64,000 bases of DNA from Trichosphaerium sp. ATCC 40318 (lineage: Eukaryota > Discosea > Flabellinia > Trichosidae), in contig JALMLS010000561.1 in the NCBI GenBank assembly GCA_038496445.1, positions 1 to 64,000 of the forward strand, given 5' to 3'. The notes beneath the pieces were generated by a model, which saw only the letters and a program-made list of their open reading frames with translations, did not search any database and was not told where the DNA came from. Below are positions 1-10,244 of the stretch, piece after piece. Made by a program: the position numbers and the translations under genes. The stretch's first letter is position 1. Each line of letters begins with the position of its first letter.

Positions 1-1605
1 GGTATTTTCTCAGAGCGTACGTGTATGTGATATCAATCTCGAGTAATTGAGGTACAGGTATTTCTGTACCTGTATCTATACCTCCCATAACATTACCAAC
101 GATTCTAACAATATCCTGTTCACTATCTATGCGAATGTATAGCTCTGGTCCTGCCTCACAATCGAAGGTAACAACCTAGTAAATTTTAGTAAGCGAAGAA
201 CAACAGCATCAGAAAAAACAAACATTTTGTAAACGTTCCGTCACGTGTTTTCAAAAAAAATTAGTACGTACGTTTCCAGGAGACAAAGCATCAAGACGTA
301 GACAGTAATCTGGAGGTCTTTGAATACCACCTGGATGGTTCAATACTCTGTATGTATTCATAATAGGTGGTGTTGTTGAGAACGGTGGACAAACTCTTGT
401 TGGAGGAAGAGTAGTAGGAGGTAACGTAGTAGGTATGACAGTTGTTGGAGGGCTTGTTGTTGGTGGTAATGTAGTTGGTGGCTCTGTTGTCGGTGGACGC
501 GTCGTAGGAGGTTCTGTTGTTGGTGGACGTGTTGTTGGAGGTTCCGTTGTTGGTGGATTTGTTGTTGGAGCACGTGTTGTTGGTGGTTCTGTTGTTGGAG
601 GCCTCGTTGTTGGCGGTTCTGTTGTAGGAGGCTCTGTGGTGGGTGGTGCTGTAGTAGGCGCCTCTGTAGTTGGCGGCTCTGTAGTTGGAGGGTTTGTTGT
701 AGGTGGCTCCGTTGTTAGTGGGTTCGTAGTTGGAGGTCTTGTTGTTGGAGGCGCTGTAGTCGGAGGTTCCGTTGTTGGAGGCTCTGTTGTAGGAGGCTGC
801 GTGGTTGGAGGTGCTGTTGTTGGCGGCTCTGTTGTTGGCGGCTGCGTTGTTGGCGGTGCAGTTGTAGGAGGTTCTGTAGTTGGAGGCGCCGTAGTTGGAG
901 GTTCTGTAGTTGGTGGCGCTGTTGTAGGTGGTTGTGTTGTAGGTGGTTCTGTGGTGGGCGGCTGCGTCGTAGGTGGCTCTGTTGTTGGAGGCTCTGTTGT
1001 TGGTGGAGCTGTTGTAGGTGGAGCTGTTGTTGGAGGCTGTGTAGTTGGCGGCTGCGTTGTAGGTGGTTGTGTTGTTGGAGGAGCCGTTGTTGGCGGCTGT
1101 GTTGTAGGTGGTTCTGTTGTTGGAGGAGCCGTCGTAGGGGGCGCTGTTGTTGGTGGCTGCGTGGTTGGAGGCTGTGTGGTTGGAGGTTCCGTTGTTGGAG
1201 GTTCCGTCGTTGGAGGCTCTGTTGTTGGAGGCGCTGTTGTTGGCGGAGCCGTAGTTGGCGGTTGCGTAGTAGGCGGCTGTGTTGTTGGCGGAGCTGTTGT
1301 TGGAGGAGCCGTTGTTGGAGGTTGTGTAGTAGGTGGAGCTGTTGTTGGAGGCGCCGTGGTTGGTGGTTGCGTAGTAGGCGGCTCGGTTGTTGGAGGCTGT
1401 GTTGTTGGTGGTTCAGTCGTTGGCGGCTGCGTTGTAGGCGGCTGTGTTGTTGGAGGAGCCGTCGTTGGAGGAGCTGTTGTAGGCGGCTCAGTAGTTGGAG
1501 GAGCTGTTGTAGGAGGCGCCGTTGTTGGTGGTTGTGTGGTAGGTGGCTGCGTGGTTGGTGGTGCCGTTGTAGGCGGCTGTGTAGTAGGTGGTTCTGTAGT
1601 TGTAC
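1..1605 (-). pseudogene. Fragment of a secreted stalk protein (PPTTx repeats), antisense copy
   Basis: On the minus strand this encodes a run of five-residue units PPTT followed by E, Q, A, R, N or L. Next come a Cys-Pro-Pro segment, a PPDYCLRLDAL segment and the start of the conserved module (GNVMGGIDTG-like). It is the mirror copy of 5551-7157. No signal peptide or start codon precedes the stalk: upstream on this strand lies the antisense of a promoter/first-exon block. The downstream part lies beyond the left edge of the window. It could be the 3' portion of a functional gene reached through splicing, but no correct-phase acceptor was found, so I treat it as a fragment. Confidence 0.7.
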
Positions 1606-1988
1606 AATCTCTCTACTCTTAGATAAGGTTACCGTATATCTTTTATTGGAACCACAAAAGCTCAGGAACTAGCCTTACGGAGCAACAAAGACGTCTTTGG
1701 CGCCAAAACACAAAAAACTCCAACAAACAAATCACGTTTTCCGAAAGGACGTTATGTACCTTTGTGACGTTGCCAACGGCAACTACTTCTTTGTAAGTGT
1801 GGTAAAGAAGATCATACAAATCTCTGAAAGGAGATTTTGTATCTGGTTTTAAAAAAACAACTGTTCACGGTGATATTTTGCTCTTGTTCTTGTTTTGGTC
1901 GCACCTCCTTAGGCCGTCAACAACTGCTTATCACTATATACATCCGATTATAAAGAACAAACAAAAGCGATACTAAACGTTTCCAACA
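1606..1988 (+). promoter_or_regulatory. Copy 1 of a conserved upstream region of the secreted-protein family
   Basis: About 380 bp nearly identical to the sequence upstream of the complete gene (about 9850-10244) and, inverted, to 5173-5545. It ends with a TATA-like CTATATAC element about 45 bp before the ATG. Promoter function is inferred from position and from conservation across three copies. Confidence 0.55.
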
Positions 1989-2403
1989 ATGCTTCGGTTC
2001 GGTGTTATATCCTTTATACTGTGCCTAGCAGTGACCTATGTATCATCACAGATTGTAATAGATGATTTTAATAACCCTGTTATGGCTGTAGCTAACCTAA
2101 CCGTACAACAATTACACTTGACACTATGGGCGCTGGAATCCTTGATGGCACACGTAGAATAACTGCTAGACTTATAAGCGCACCAGATGATCAATCCCGT
2201 GTAGTTTGCGTTGTTAGCGATAGAGGTGAAGGATCATTTATCTTAGCTGCCGATACAACAACGACGGTAACTGTATGCTGGATTACCCTCTGGATATGCC
2301 TACAGACTTGATAAACGGACCAGCTTGTGGTAAGAGATTGTGCACTAAGTATTTAACAAACCTCCTAAATAGCCTTCATTTTAATCTTCTTGTTGCTTGG
2401 GCT
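1989..2403 (+). pseudogene. Isolated first exon of the secreted stalk protein, frameshifted
   Basis: This starts with the same signal-peptide exon as the complete gene (MLRFGVISFILCLAV...). A single A is missing near 2105 (ACAACAATT against ACAAACAATT in the other copies), and a G is missing at about 2266. The frame is therefore lost about 40 codons in. The copy continues into the first half of intron 1 and ends at 2403, where inverted sequence from the middle of a gene copy begins. GCT at 2401-2403 is shared by both joined partners. It is either a dead fragment or a copy with uncorrected sequencing indels. Confidence 0.8.
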
Positions 2404-5172
2404 CAAGCGACGTGTGTCGTTGTTTGTTTTGTTTGAAGATATGTAATAGAAGAAATGATCGTACAATAGAGAGAATATATCTACTACACCGAGATGTGGC
2501 CTGATAACTCCAAGGAATAACCTGTATCTTCAGATTGTTTACCCATTATAACATATTCTTCTCCATCAAATCTCAAGAATCCAATACTTTCTTCTTCAAT
2601 TTGTATAGTAACATTATTAGGATCTGTTCCCATTATATTAAGGCCTCTATAGAGTAAAGTAAACATTGGTAGAAGGAGAATTAAGATCTGAAAATAGAGT
2701 CCTTCAAAAAGGATTTTCAAAGGAAATCTAAAGACGTACGAATATGTAATGTCAACATCGAGGCTCACAGGATTTGGCGTTTCGAATCCAGTGTCAATAC
2801 CACCTGTGATATTCCGAAAATACGAAGCGTATCTTGAACTGGGTCGACACGTATGTATAGTCCATTACCAGTGTCACAATCGAAAGTAACAACCTGGTTG
2901 TAGTAAGTATAATTGTTGATACAAAGTGGAATTCATTTAAACGAGAAAATCCGTACAGCGTTAGGAACTAAGGCATCTAAACGCAAACAGTACTCTGGTG
3001 GTCTTTCAATGGCGCCTGGATGATTTCTTAGCCTGTAGCACTCTGTTGCGATTGGTGACGTTGTGAAAGGTGGACAAGGACGCGTAGGTGGCATAGTAGT
3101 TGGTGGCAATGTCGTTGGAGGCAGCGTTGTAGGTGGTAAGGTAGTTGGTGGCAACGTTGTTGGTGGTGCCGTTACTGGTGGGAGTGTAGTAGGTGGCAAC
3201 GTTGTAGGTGGCAGCGTTGTAGGAGGTAACGTTGTAGGTGGCAGCGTTGTAGGAGGTAACGTTGTAGGTGGCAGCGTCGTTGGCGGTAGTGTCGTTGGAG
3301 GAAGAGTTGTTGGAGGTAATGTAGTTGGAGGCAACGTAGTTGGCGGTAGTGTCGTCGGAGGAAGAGTTGTTGGAGGTGACGTTGTAGGTGGCGCTGTAGT
3401 AGGAGGAAGCGTCGTTGGTGGCAACGTTGTTGGTGGAAGCGTTGTAGGTGCACTGATAACTTGAAGAGCGTTGCTAACTGGAGGGTCGCAAAACGCTCTC
3501 GTTCCTGCTCTAGACATCCACTGTTAGTACAGCAATTGTATACGTGTAGTTTCATTTGCGAACCTGTTTCCGCCAAGACCTGTTCGTAGTGTAGTTCCAG
3601 CCTGTAAATTTTCAACAGACCCTGCTAGGTTTCCAGTATCTCCAGCATCTGTAGTTAAGTTAGGGATAGGGTCGCTTAATAAAACACAAAAGGAGTGTGT
3701 TATTGAGCATTCAAGTTACGTACTTTCAAGCAGGACATCAAAAGTACATGTAAAATTTTCAGATTCAGCGAGTTGTATTGTTAACTCAACAGCATTATTC
3801 AGCAATATTGGGTTGCCCTGTGTGATTTGAGTAAAAAGTAGAATAAAGTAAGAAAAGAAAGTAATGTAATAAAAAAGAAAAAAAATCACGTGAATTTACA
3901 ACGGAACATAAAAATAAGTCTTATTAGAGAATATTCTCGTAGTCATCAGGAAGACGAGAAAGAAGTGAAGTAAGTTTTCAACAAAAGAAAAATCACCACG
4001 TGATTTTTGTGATCTTATTGTAATAATTTGTAGGAAAGATATTGTATACTTACGTTAGTACATGATACTGACGGAGCTTGGATTGTACCAATAGATTGTG
4101 GGAAAGGGAAAGTAGCCTCTATATTCTCCGCAGTTGCAGGAATAGACACGTAGTTTTCACATGAAAATGAGATGCTGATAGTCTCTCCTACGAAGAGGAA
4201 AAAAAGTTAACATTCTAAGTTACATTGTTAATTTTGTGGCGTACCTGCGACAGCAGGGGTATTTGCATTTACGCTATGCCAACTAAAATGGGCTTAGTAT
4301 AGACCAACGAAATAGATTTATGATAATAATCTTACCATGAGACACTTGGCGCACAACAAGTGTATGTGAGTTGAATATCACCGGCAAGTCTTAAAGGTAG
4401 AGCCAATACTCGAATAGAGTTCGTTTGGCTGTATGCTTGAATGTTTGCTCTATCAAAAGGCAGGCAGAGATCGAGAGGATTGAATCCGAACAAGGTATCT
4501 GGAATAACAACATTTGATGAGAAGGTTCCTGTTTGGGTGACTGCAGTGAAAGACACGCGAGTTTCAGCGTCTGATAAAGTCGCACGCGTCAACCAACAAT
4601 CTAAATTGTTATAAGTACAAAACACTTAGTTTATAGGAAAAGGTTCGTAGGCACGTGGAACGCACGTGAGTACAATCCCAAAAGAAAAGAACAAAAAAAA
4701 AAAGGGAGATTTTGCCACAATGACGAAACAAAATAAAAAACGACGCTTGGACGTTAGCCCAAGCAACAAGAAGATTAAAATGAAGGCTATTTAGGAGGTT
4801 TGTTAAATACTTAGTGCACAATCTCTTACCACAAGCTGGTCCGTTTATCAAGTCTGTAGGCATATCCAGAGGGTAATCCAGCATACAGTTACCCGTCGTT
4901 GTTGTATCGGCAGCTAAGATAAATGATCCTTCACCTCTATCGCTAACAACGCAAACTACACGGGATTGATCATCTGGTGCGCTTATAAGTCTAGCAGTTA
5001 TTCTACGTGTGCCATCAAGGATTCCAGCGCCCATAGTGTCAAGTGTAATTGTTTGTACGGTTAGGTTAGCTACAGCCATAACAGGGTTATTAAAATCATC
5101 TATTACAATCTGTGATGATACATAGGTCACTGCTAGGCACAGTATAAAGGATATAACACCGAACCGAAGCAT
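2404..5172 (-). pseudogene. Secreted stalk protein, 3'-truncated copy on the minus strand
   Basis: From the ATG at 5172 this follows the complete gene exon by exon: signal peptide (MLRFGVISFILCLAVTYVSS), a first domain with DNFNNPV-like and CVVSDRGEG segments, a second domain ending TYTCCAPSVSW, further small domains, a (PPTTL)n stalk (about 3090-3450), the PPEYCLRLDAL segment and the module up to HLGVVDIFSL. It stops inside the following intron at 2404. It therefore lacks the GWVRIARPG exon, the second linker, the Cys-rich region and the RTX-like repeats. Its promoter (5173-5545) is intact. It could be expressed if the transcript splices into sequence to the left, but as seen it is incomplete. 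Confidence 0.85.
3090..3455 (-). repeat. 15-bp minisatellite encoding (PPTTL)n
   Basis: Tandem 15-bp units coding mostly for Pro-Pro-Thr-Thr-Leu on the minus strand. The corresponding array in the complete gene (about 11968-12325) differs in unit number and order, so the array has changed length between copies. Confidence 0.88.
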
Positions 5173-5545
5173 TGTTGGAAACGTTTAGTATCGCTTTTGT
5201 TTGTTCTTTATAATCGGATGTATATAGTGATAAGCAGTTGTTGACGGCCTAAGGAGGTGCGACCAAAACAAGAACAAGAGCAAAATATCACCGTGAACAG
5301 TTGTTTTTTTAAAACCAGATACAAAATCTCCTTTCAGAGATTTGTATGATCTTCTTTACCACACTTACAAAAAGTAGTTGCCGTTGGCAACGTCACAAAG
5401 TACATAACGTCCTTTCGGAAAACGTGATTTGTTTGTTGGAGTTTTTTGTGTTTTGCGCCAAAGACGTCTTTGTTGCTCCGTAAGGCTAGTCCTGAGCTTT
5501 TGTGGTTCCATAAACAGATAACGGTAACCTTATCTAAGAGTAGAC
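5173..5545 (-). promoter_or_regulatory. Copy 2 of the conserved upstream region, facing left
   Basis: Reverse complement of about 1606-1988 and about 9850-10244. It drives the minus-strand copy and directly abuts the plus-strand stalk at about 5551, so it occupies the place where the 5' half of the plus-strand gene would be expected. A TATA-like element is conserved close to the ATG. Confidence 0.55.
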
Positions 5546-5550
5546 GAGCC

Positions 5551-6770
5551 GCCAACTACAGAACCACCTACTACACAGCCGCCTACAACGGCACCACCAA
5601 CCACGCAGCCACCTACCACACAACCACCAACAACGGCGCCTCCTACAACAGCTCCTCCAACTACTGAGCCGCCTACAACAGCTCCTCCAACGACGGCTCC
5701 TCCAACAACACAGCCGCCTACAACGCAGCCGCCAACGACTGAACCACCAACAACACAGCCTCCAACAACCGAGCCGCCTACTACGCAACCACCAACCACG
5801 GCGCCTCCAACAACAGCTCCACCTACTACACAACCTCCAACAACGGCTCCTCCAACAACAGCTCCGCCAACAACACAGCCGCCTACTACGCAACCGCCAA
5901 CTACGGCTCCGCCAACAACAGCGCCTCCAACAACAGAGCCTCCAACGACGGAACCTCCAACAACGGAACCTCCAACCACACAGCCTCCAACCACGCAGCC
6001 ACCAACAACAGCGCCCCCTACGACGGCTCCTCCAACAACAGAACCACCTACAACACAGCCGCCAACAACGGCTCCTCCAACAACACAACCACCTACAACG
6101 CAGCCGCCAACTACACAGCCTCCAACAACAGCTCCACCTACAACAGCTCCACCAACAACAGAGCCTCCAACAACAGAGCCACCTACGACGCAGCCGCCCA
6201 CCACAGAACCACCTACAACACAACCACCTACAACAGCGCCACCAACTACAGAACCTCCAACTACGGCGCCTCCAACTACAGAACCTCCTACAACTGCACC
6301 GCCAACAACGCAGCCGCCAACAACAGAGCCGCCAACAACAGCACCTCCAACCACGCAGCCTCCTACAACAGAGCCTCCAACAACGGAACCTCCGACTACG
6401 GCGCCTCCAACAACAAGACCTCCAACTACGAACCCACCAACAACGGAGCCACCTACAACAAACCCTCCAACTACAGAGCCGCCAACTACAGAGGCGCCTA
6501 CTACAGCACCACCCACCACAGAGCCTCCTACAACAGAACCGCCAACAACGAGGCCTCCAACAACAGAACCACCAACAACACGTGCTCCAACAACAAATCC
6601 ACCAACAACGGAACCTCCAACAACACGTCCACCAACAACAGAACCTCCTACGACGCGTCCACCGACAACAGAGCCACCAACTACATTACCACCAACAACA
6701 AGCCCTCCAACAACTGTCATACCTACTACGTTACCTCCTACTACTCTTCCTCCAACAAGAGTTTGTCCAC
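5551..6770 (+). repeat. 15-bp minisatellite encoding (PPTTx)n, about 80 units
   Basis: About 1.2 kb of tandem 15-bp units coding Pro-Pro-Thr-Thr-x, with x being E, Q, A, R, N, L or S. Third-position variation between units shows the protein motif is kept while the DNA drifts. The Thr/Pro density predicts a rigid, O-glycosylated extracellular stalk. The mirror copy is at 1-1605. Confidence 0.93.
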
Positions 6771-7829
6771 CGTTCTCAACAACACCACCTATTATGAATA
6801 CATACAGAGTATTGAACCATCCAGGTGGTATTCAAAGACCTCCAGATTACTGTCTACGTCTTGATGCTTTATCTCCTGGAAACGTACGTACTAATTTTTT
6901 TTTTTGAAAACATGTGACAGAACGATTACAAAATGTTTGTTTTTTCTGATGCTGTTGTTCTTCGCTTACTAAAATTTACTAGGTTGTTACGTTCGATTGT
7001 GAGGCAGGACCAGAGCTATACATTCGCATAGATAGTGAACAGAATATTGTTAGAATCGTTGGTAATGTTATGGGAGGTATAGATACAGGTACAGAAATAC
7101 CTGTACCTCAAATGCTCGAGATTGATATCACATACACGTACGCTCTGAGAAAATACCTTTAACCCCTCTTCTCATGTTTAAACTTACCGTATGGGTTATT
7201 TATACCAAAAAATATAGTGGACTCCATTTTACGTTTGAAACAAAACAACCAAAGCTAATTGGTTTTTTTTCTTTCACGTTTTTTTTCACGTATCTATATG
7301 TATCATTTGCGGAGTTTTTGTTAATGTATTTATGTGTTTAGTGGCTTGACTTTTACTGGTGCTGCTCCAGAAATGGGTATAACAATAGCAACAGAAGGCA
7401 TGGGTATAATGAGATTCAATGGTGAAGTATTTGTGGTCATGGGTAAAATGTCACAAGAATCATTGACCTCACTTGAAATTTTCAGACCTCATCTCGGCGT
7501 TGTTGATGTATTCTCACTATTGTACGCTACCCATACACAAAACTTGAGAACTTTGAATTTAACGTTAAACAACACAACAAGAAGTATACTTCTTTGTGTT
7601 TCGTCTTTTTGTTTGTTGGTTTTTTTTACCACGTGCCGAATTCTTGGCTTACATTCTTGTTTAGCGGTTGGTTGAAGATTGCCAGACCGGGTGAAGCTTT
7701 CAACACACAATATGTTAACGATTGGCAAGCTACAATTGGTCCATGTGTATTCTGTGACCAAATCTTGGCAACACCAAGTGGTGGAAACATTGTCCCTACC
7801 ACAGAGTCGCCTACAGTTACAACACCACA

Positions 7830-8160
7830 ACCGACAAACTCACCAACAAGAGTACCAACACCAATGCCAACGGCAGCACCAACAGCAATACCAACTGCAG
7901 CACCAACGGCAGTGCCAACCAACTCACCTACAGACGCACCAACAATAGCTCCTGCTTCGGCGCCTGTTACAGCATCGCCAACGGCAATGCCAACAGCTAC
8001 CCCAACGGCAACACCTACAGCAATGCCTACAGCAATGCCTACAGCTAGTCCAACAGCTACCCCAACAGCAACGCCTACAGCCACGCCAACAGCTATCCCA
8101 ACGGCGGCACCAACGGCAACACCAACTGTTGCTCCAACTGAACCACCTACAAACGTTGTT
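7830..8160 (+). repeat. Thr/Pro/Ala linker repeat (PTAxPTA)
   Basis: Degenerate 12-bp units coding Pro-Thr-Ala-x. It occupies the same place as the TDAP repeat in the complete gene but has a different unit, so the linker turned over independently in the two paralogues. Confidence 0.85.
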
Positions 8161-9521
8161 ACACCAATAATGTCACCAGTATCAGAAATGTTTGATGGCT
8201 GCGGACTACCTGCTTTATGCCCTGAGGATTGCCCATCGTGTACTCAATGTGATTTCATGTGTCAATGCAATGGATGCGACTTTGAAAATCCTTCTTGTCT
8301 TTTCATTACAGCAAACCAAGGTAAACACCACACTGTTTTTGCCATTGGCTGTTTATCAACTGCTTAAAATCTCCCCTAGGTGATGTTTCCGTACCTGATA
8401 CTGTACCGAGATGTTTAGTCATTGGTCCTGGTGTTACAATCACGGGATCAGTACGCTTTTTTTTATAACCGTCACGTGCTAAAGGGTTTTTTTAGATCAC
8501 TGGTACTACATCTATCGATTGCGTATTACTTTCTGCTGGATCCACAGTTACAGGAAATATTAACTTGGGTGGAAACACTGATTGCTTACGTACAGAAGCA
8601 GCTACTGTCGAAGGAACCATCAACGGCGGTATGTGTCAATTAATAAGAACTTCAGAAACAAAAAGGACCACTCAACAATAATCTCTAATAATCTTCTTTT
8701 TATAGGATCTCAAGGCGATTGTATTGAGCTTAATGCGTTATCTAATGTCCAAGATATTATTTTGGGTTCTGGAGACAACTGTGTTAAAGCAGTATCCGGA
8801 GCTACAACAGGACCAATCACAGGTGGATCTGGAGATGATTGTATTCGTGCTTCAGGAGTATCTATACTATCCACAATTGACCTCGGAAGCGGTGACGATT
8901 CTGTTACCATAGATACAGCAACCACAGGATCTATCTCAAGTACGTAGTTAAAGAATACAACAAAATCTTAGAGCACAATGACGAGATTTCTAATTTCTTA
9001 CTTTAGCCGGTGACGACATGGATTGTGTATGGCTCACAAATGCCTTCACAGGAGAAGTTAGTGTCGGTGAAGATATGGATACTATCAGTATATTTGGAAC
9101 AAATACTACAATAATTGATGCTGGATCAGATGATAGTTGTGTAACAGTTAGGGACAGATCACTCGTAAATGGAATTGAAGGAAGTGCTGGATCTGATATT
9201 GTCAATGTTTTCAATTCATTCGTATCTGGATCACTTAACACAAACTCTGGTAATGATTACATCACCGTCGCTGGAATAACAGGAGAGTTAACCGGTGTCG
9301 GTGCTGGTATTAATGGAGGAGCTGGAGTTGATAATATTATCGTACAAGGCGCTTCCATTAACAGCATGTTCGGAGGAAGTGACAATGATTGTCTTGAAGG
9401 TAGAAGAAATACAGCACCTCAAGGCGGTACCGTCAATATTTCTGGTAATGGTGGTACAGATGTATGCGCTTCTGATGGCACTGGTTCATTTGCAGAGTGC
9501 GAATCTACATTTTCACTTTAA

Positions 9522-9849
9522 ACAATATAAATTTGTAGAAAAGAAAAAGAGCTACTTACACTTATCCAATTTTATAAACAAACAGCCAGTAAAAAACAAT
9601 AAAATAGCTTTAGAAATATTATTTGCGTTTTTTTTCTCTTTGCTAGGGTTTTTACTGAAATCTTCTATGCTCTTCGCACTACTAGCTTCATAGCGACGTA
9701 TCTGCAAAGCCATAAAATTGATTTATTAGTTTGTGTTTTGAAGCAGTAATGACGGTTCATTTTGAATTGACAATCACGTGTTTCTGTGACGTTACAAAGG
9801 TTTCCTAAAGATAGGTTTTAGCGCACAGTTTCTTTTTTTGAGGTAGTTC
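9522..9849. other. Spacer between two secreted-protein genes
   Basis: About 330 bp, AT-rich, with no gene found. It holds one TCACGTG motif (about 9774). Homology to the other upstream copies begins at its right edge. Confidence 0.6.
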
Positions 9850-10244
9850 TGGATAGTTGTACAATCTCTCTACTCTTAGATAAGGTTACCGTATATCTTT
9901 TATTGGAACCACAAAAGCTCAGGAACTAGCCTTACGGAGCAACAAAGACGTCTTTGGCGCCAAAACACAAAAAACTCCACAAACAAATCACGTTTTCCGA
10001 AAGGACGTTATGTACCTTTGTGACGTTGCCAACAGCAACTACTTCTTTGTAAGTGTGGTAAAGAAGATCATACAAATCTCTGAAAGGAGATTTTGTATCT
10101 GGTTTTAAAAAAACAACTGTTCACGGTGATATTTTGCTCTTGTTCTTGTTTTGGTCGCACCTCCTTAGGCCGTCAACAACTGCTTATCACTATATACATC
10201 CGATTATAAAGAACAAACAAAAGCGATACTAAACGTTTCCAACA
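9850..10244 (+). promoter_or_regulatory. Upstream region of the complete secreted-protein gene
   Basis: The third and probably reference copy of the conserved 5' block. It contains long near-palindromic stretches (GTCTTTGGCGCCAAAAC and similar), a run of A after GGTTTT, and a TATA-like CACTATATAC near 10190, about 50 bp before the ATG. Identity across three copies extends right up to the coding start. Confidence 0.55.

Larger units (their letters stand above)
1..2403. repeat. Left arm of a 2.4-kb inverted repeat
   Basis: Read as reverse complement, this stretch matches 4756-7157 almost base for base. Position 1 pairs with 7157, and the inner end at 2401-2403 pairs with about 4756. It joins an antisense stalk-encoding block (1 to about 1605) to a sense promoter plus first-exon block (about 1606-2403), the latter also found at about 9850-10660. 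The outer end is cut by the window, so the repeat may extend further left. The arms differ by scattered single-base indels and by a block near 1605-1640 versus 5500-5560. Confidence 0.93.
4756..7157. repeat. Right arm of the 2.4-kb inverted repeat
   Basis: Mirror of 1-2403. Its inner end (AGCCC at 4756) lies within intron 1 of the minus-strand gene copy. Its outer end coincides with 7157 only because the left arm reaches the window edge. Near 5500-5560 the stalk/promoter junction differs from the left arm: the stalk runs about 10 bases further and the promoter block begins about 12 bases later. Confidence 0.93.
5551..9521 (+). pseudogene. Secreted stalk/RTX-like protein, 5'-truncated copy
   Basis: Reading in from 5551 it is already inside a (PPTTx)n stalk of roughly 75-80 units (to about 6770). 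Next come CPPF...PPDYCLRLDAL, the conserved module over three exons (VTFDCEAG / GLTFTGAAP...FNGE..VMGK...RPHLGVVD / GWLKIARPG..FN..YVNDWQATIG), a PTAxPTA linker (about 7830-8150), a Cys-rich knot (CGLPALCPEDCPSC...) and C-terminal repeats with GSGDDCI and GSGDNCV units, ending at 9521. The signal peptide and N-terminal domains are absent; an oppositely oriented promoter sits there instead. Introns are in frame and the 3' part looks intact, so the damage is limited to the rearrangement. Possibly functional after inversion of the neighbouring segment. Confidence 0.85.

Noticed and set aside
435-1622. Open frame of (VVGGx)n on the plus strand, and its mirror at 5530-6720 (minus)
   Set aside because: It is the antisense of the PPTTx stalk. 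A 15-bp repeat without stops keeps all frames open, and the sense strand fits the complete gene's exon order.
5551-6770. CRISPR array
   Set aside because: Direct repeats are contiguous, without unique spacers, and encode a protein stalk in a eukaryotic genome.
6582-6797. Gln- and Leu-rich frames over stalk and linker repeats (also 358-573, 11803-12231, 13181-13552, 27046-27252)
   Set aside because: Frame-shifted readings of the same minisatellites; the PPTT or TDAP frame continues into conserved domains while these do not.
1-7157. Assembly or library fold-back artefact as sole explanation of the palindrome
   Set aside because: Not excluded, but the arms differ at their internal junction and by scattered bases, which a simple fold-back would not produce. 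Kept as an alternative to be tested.
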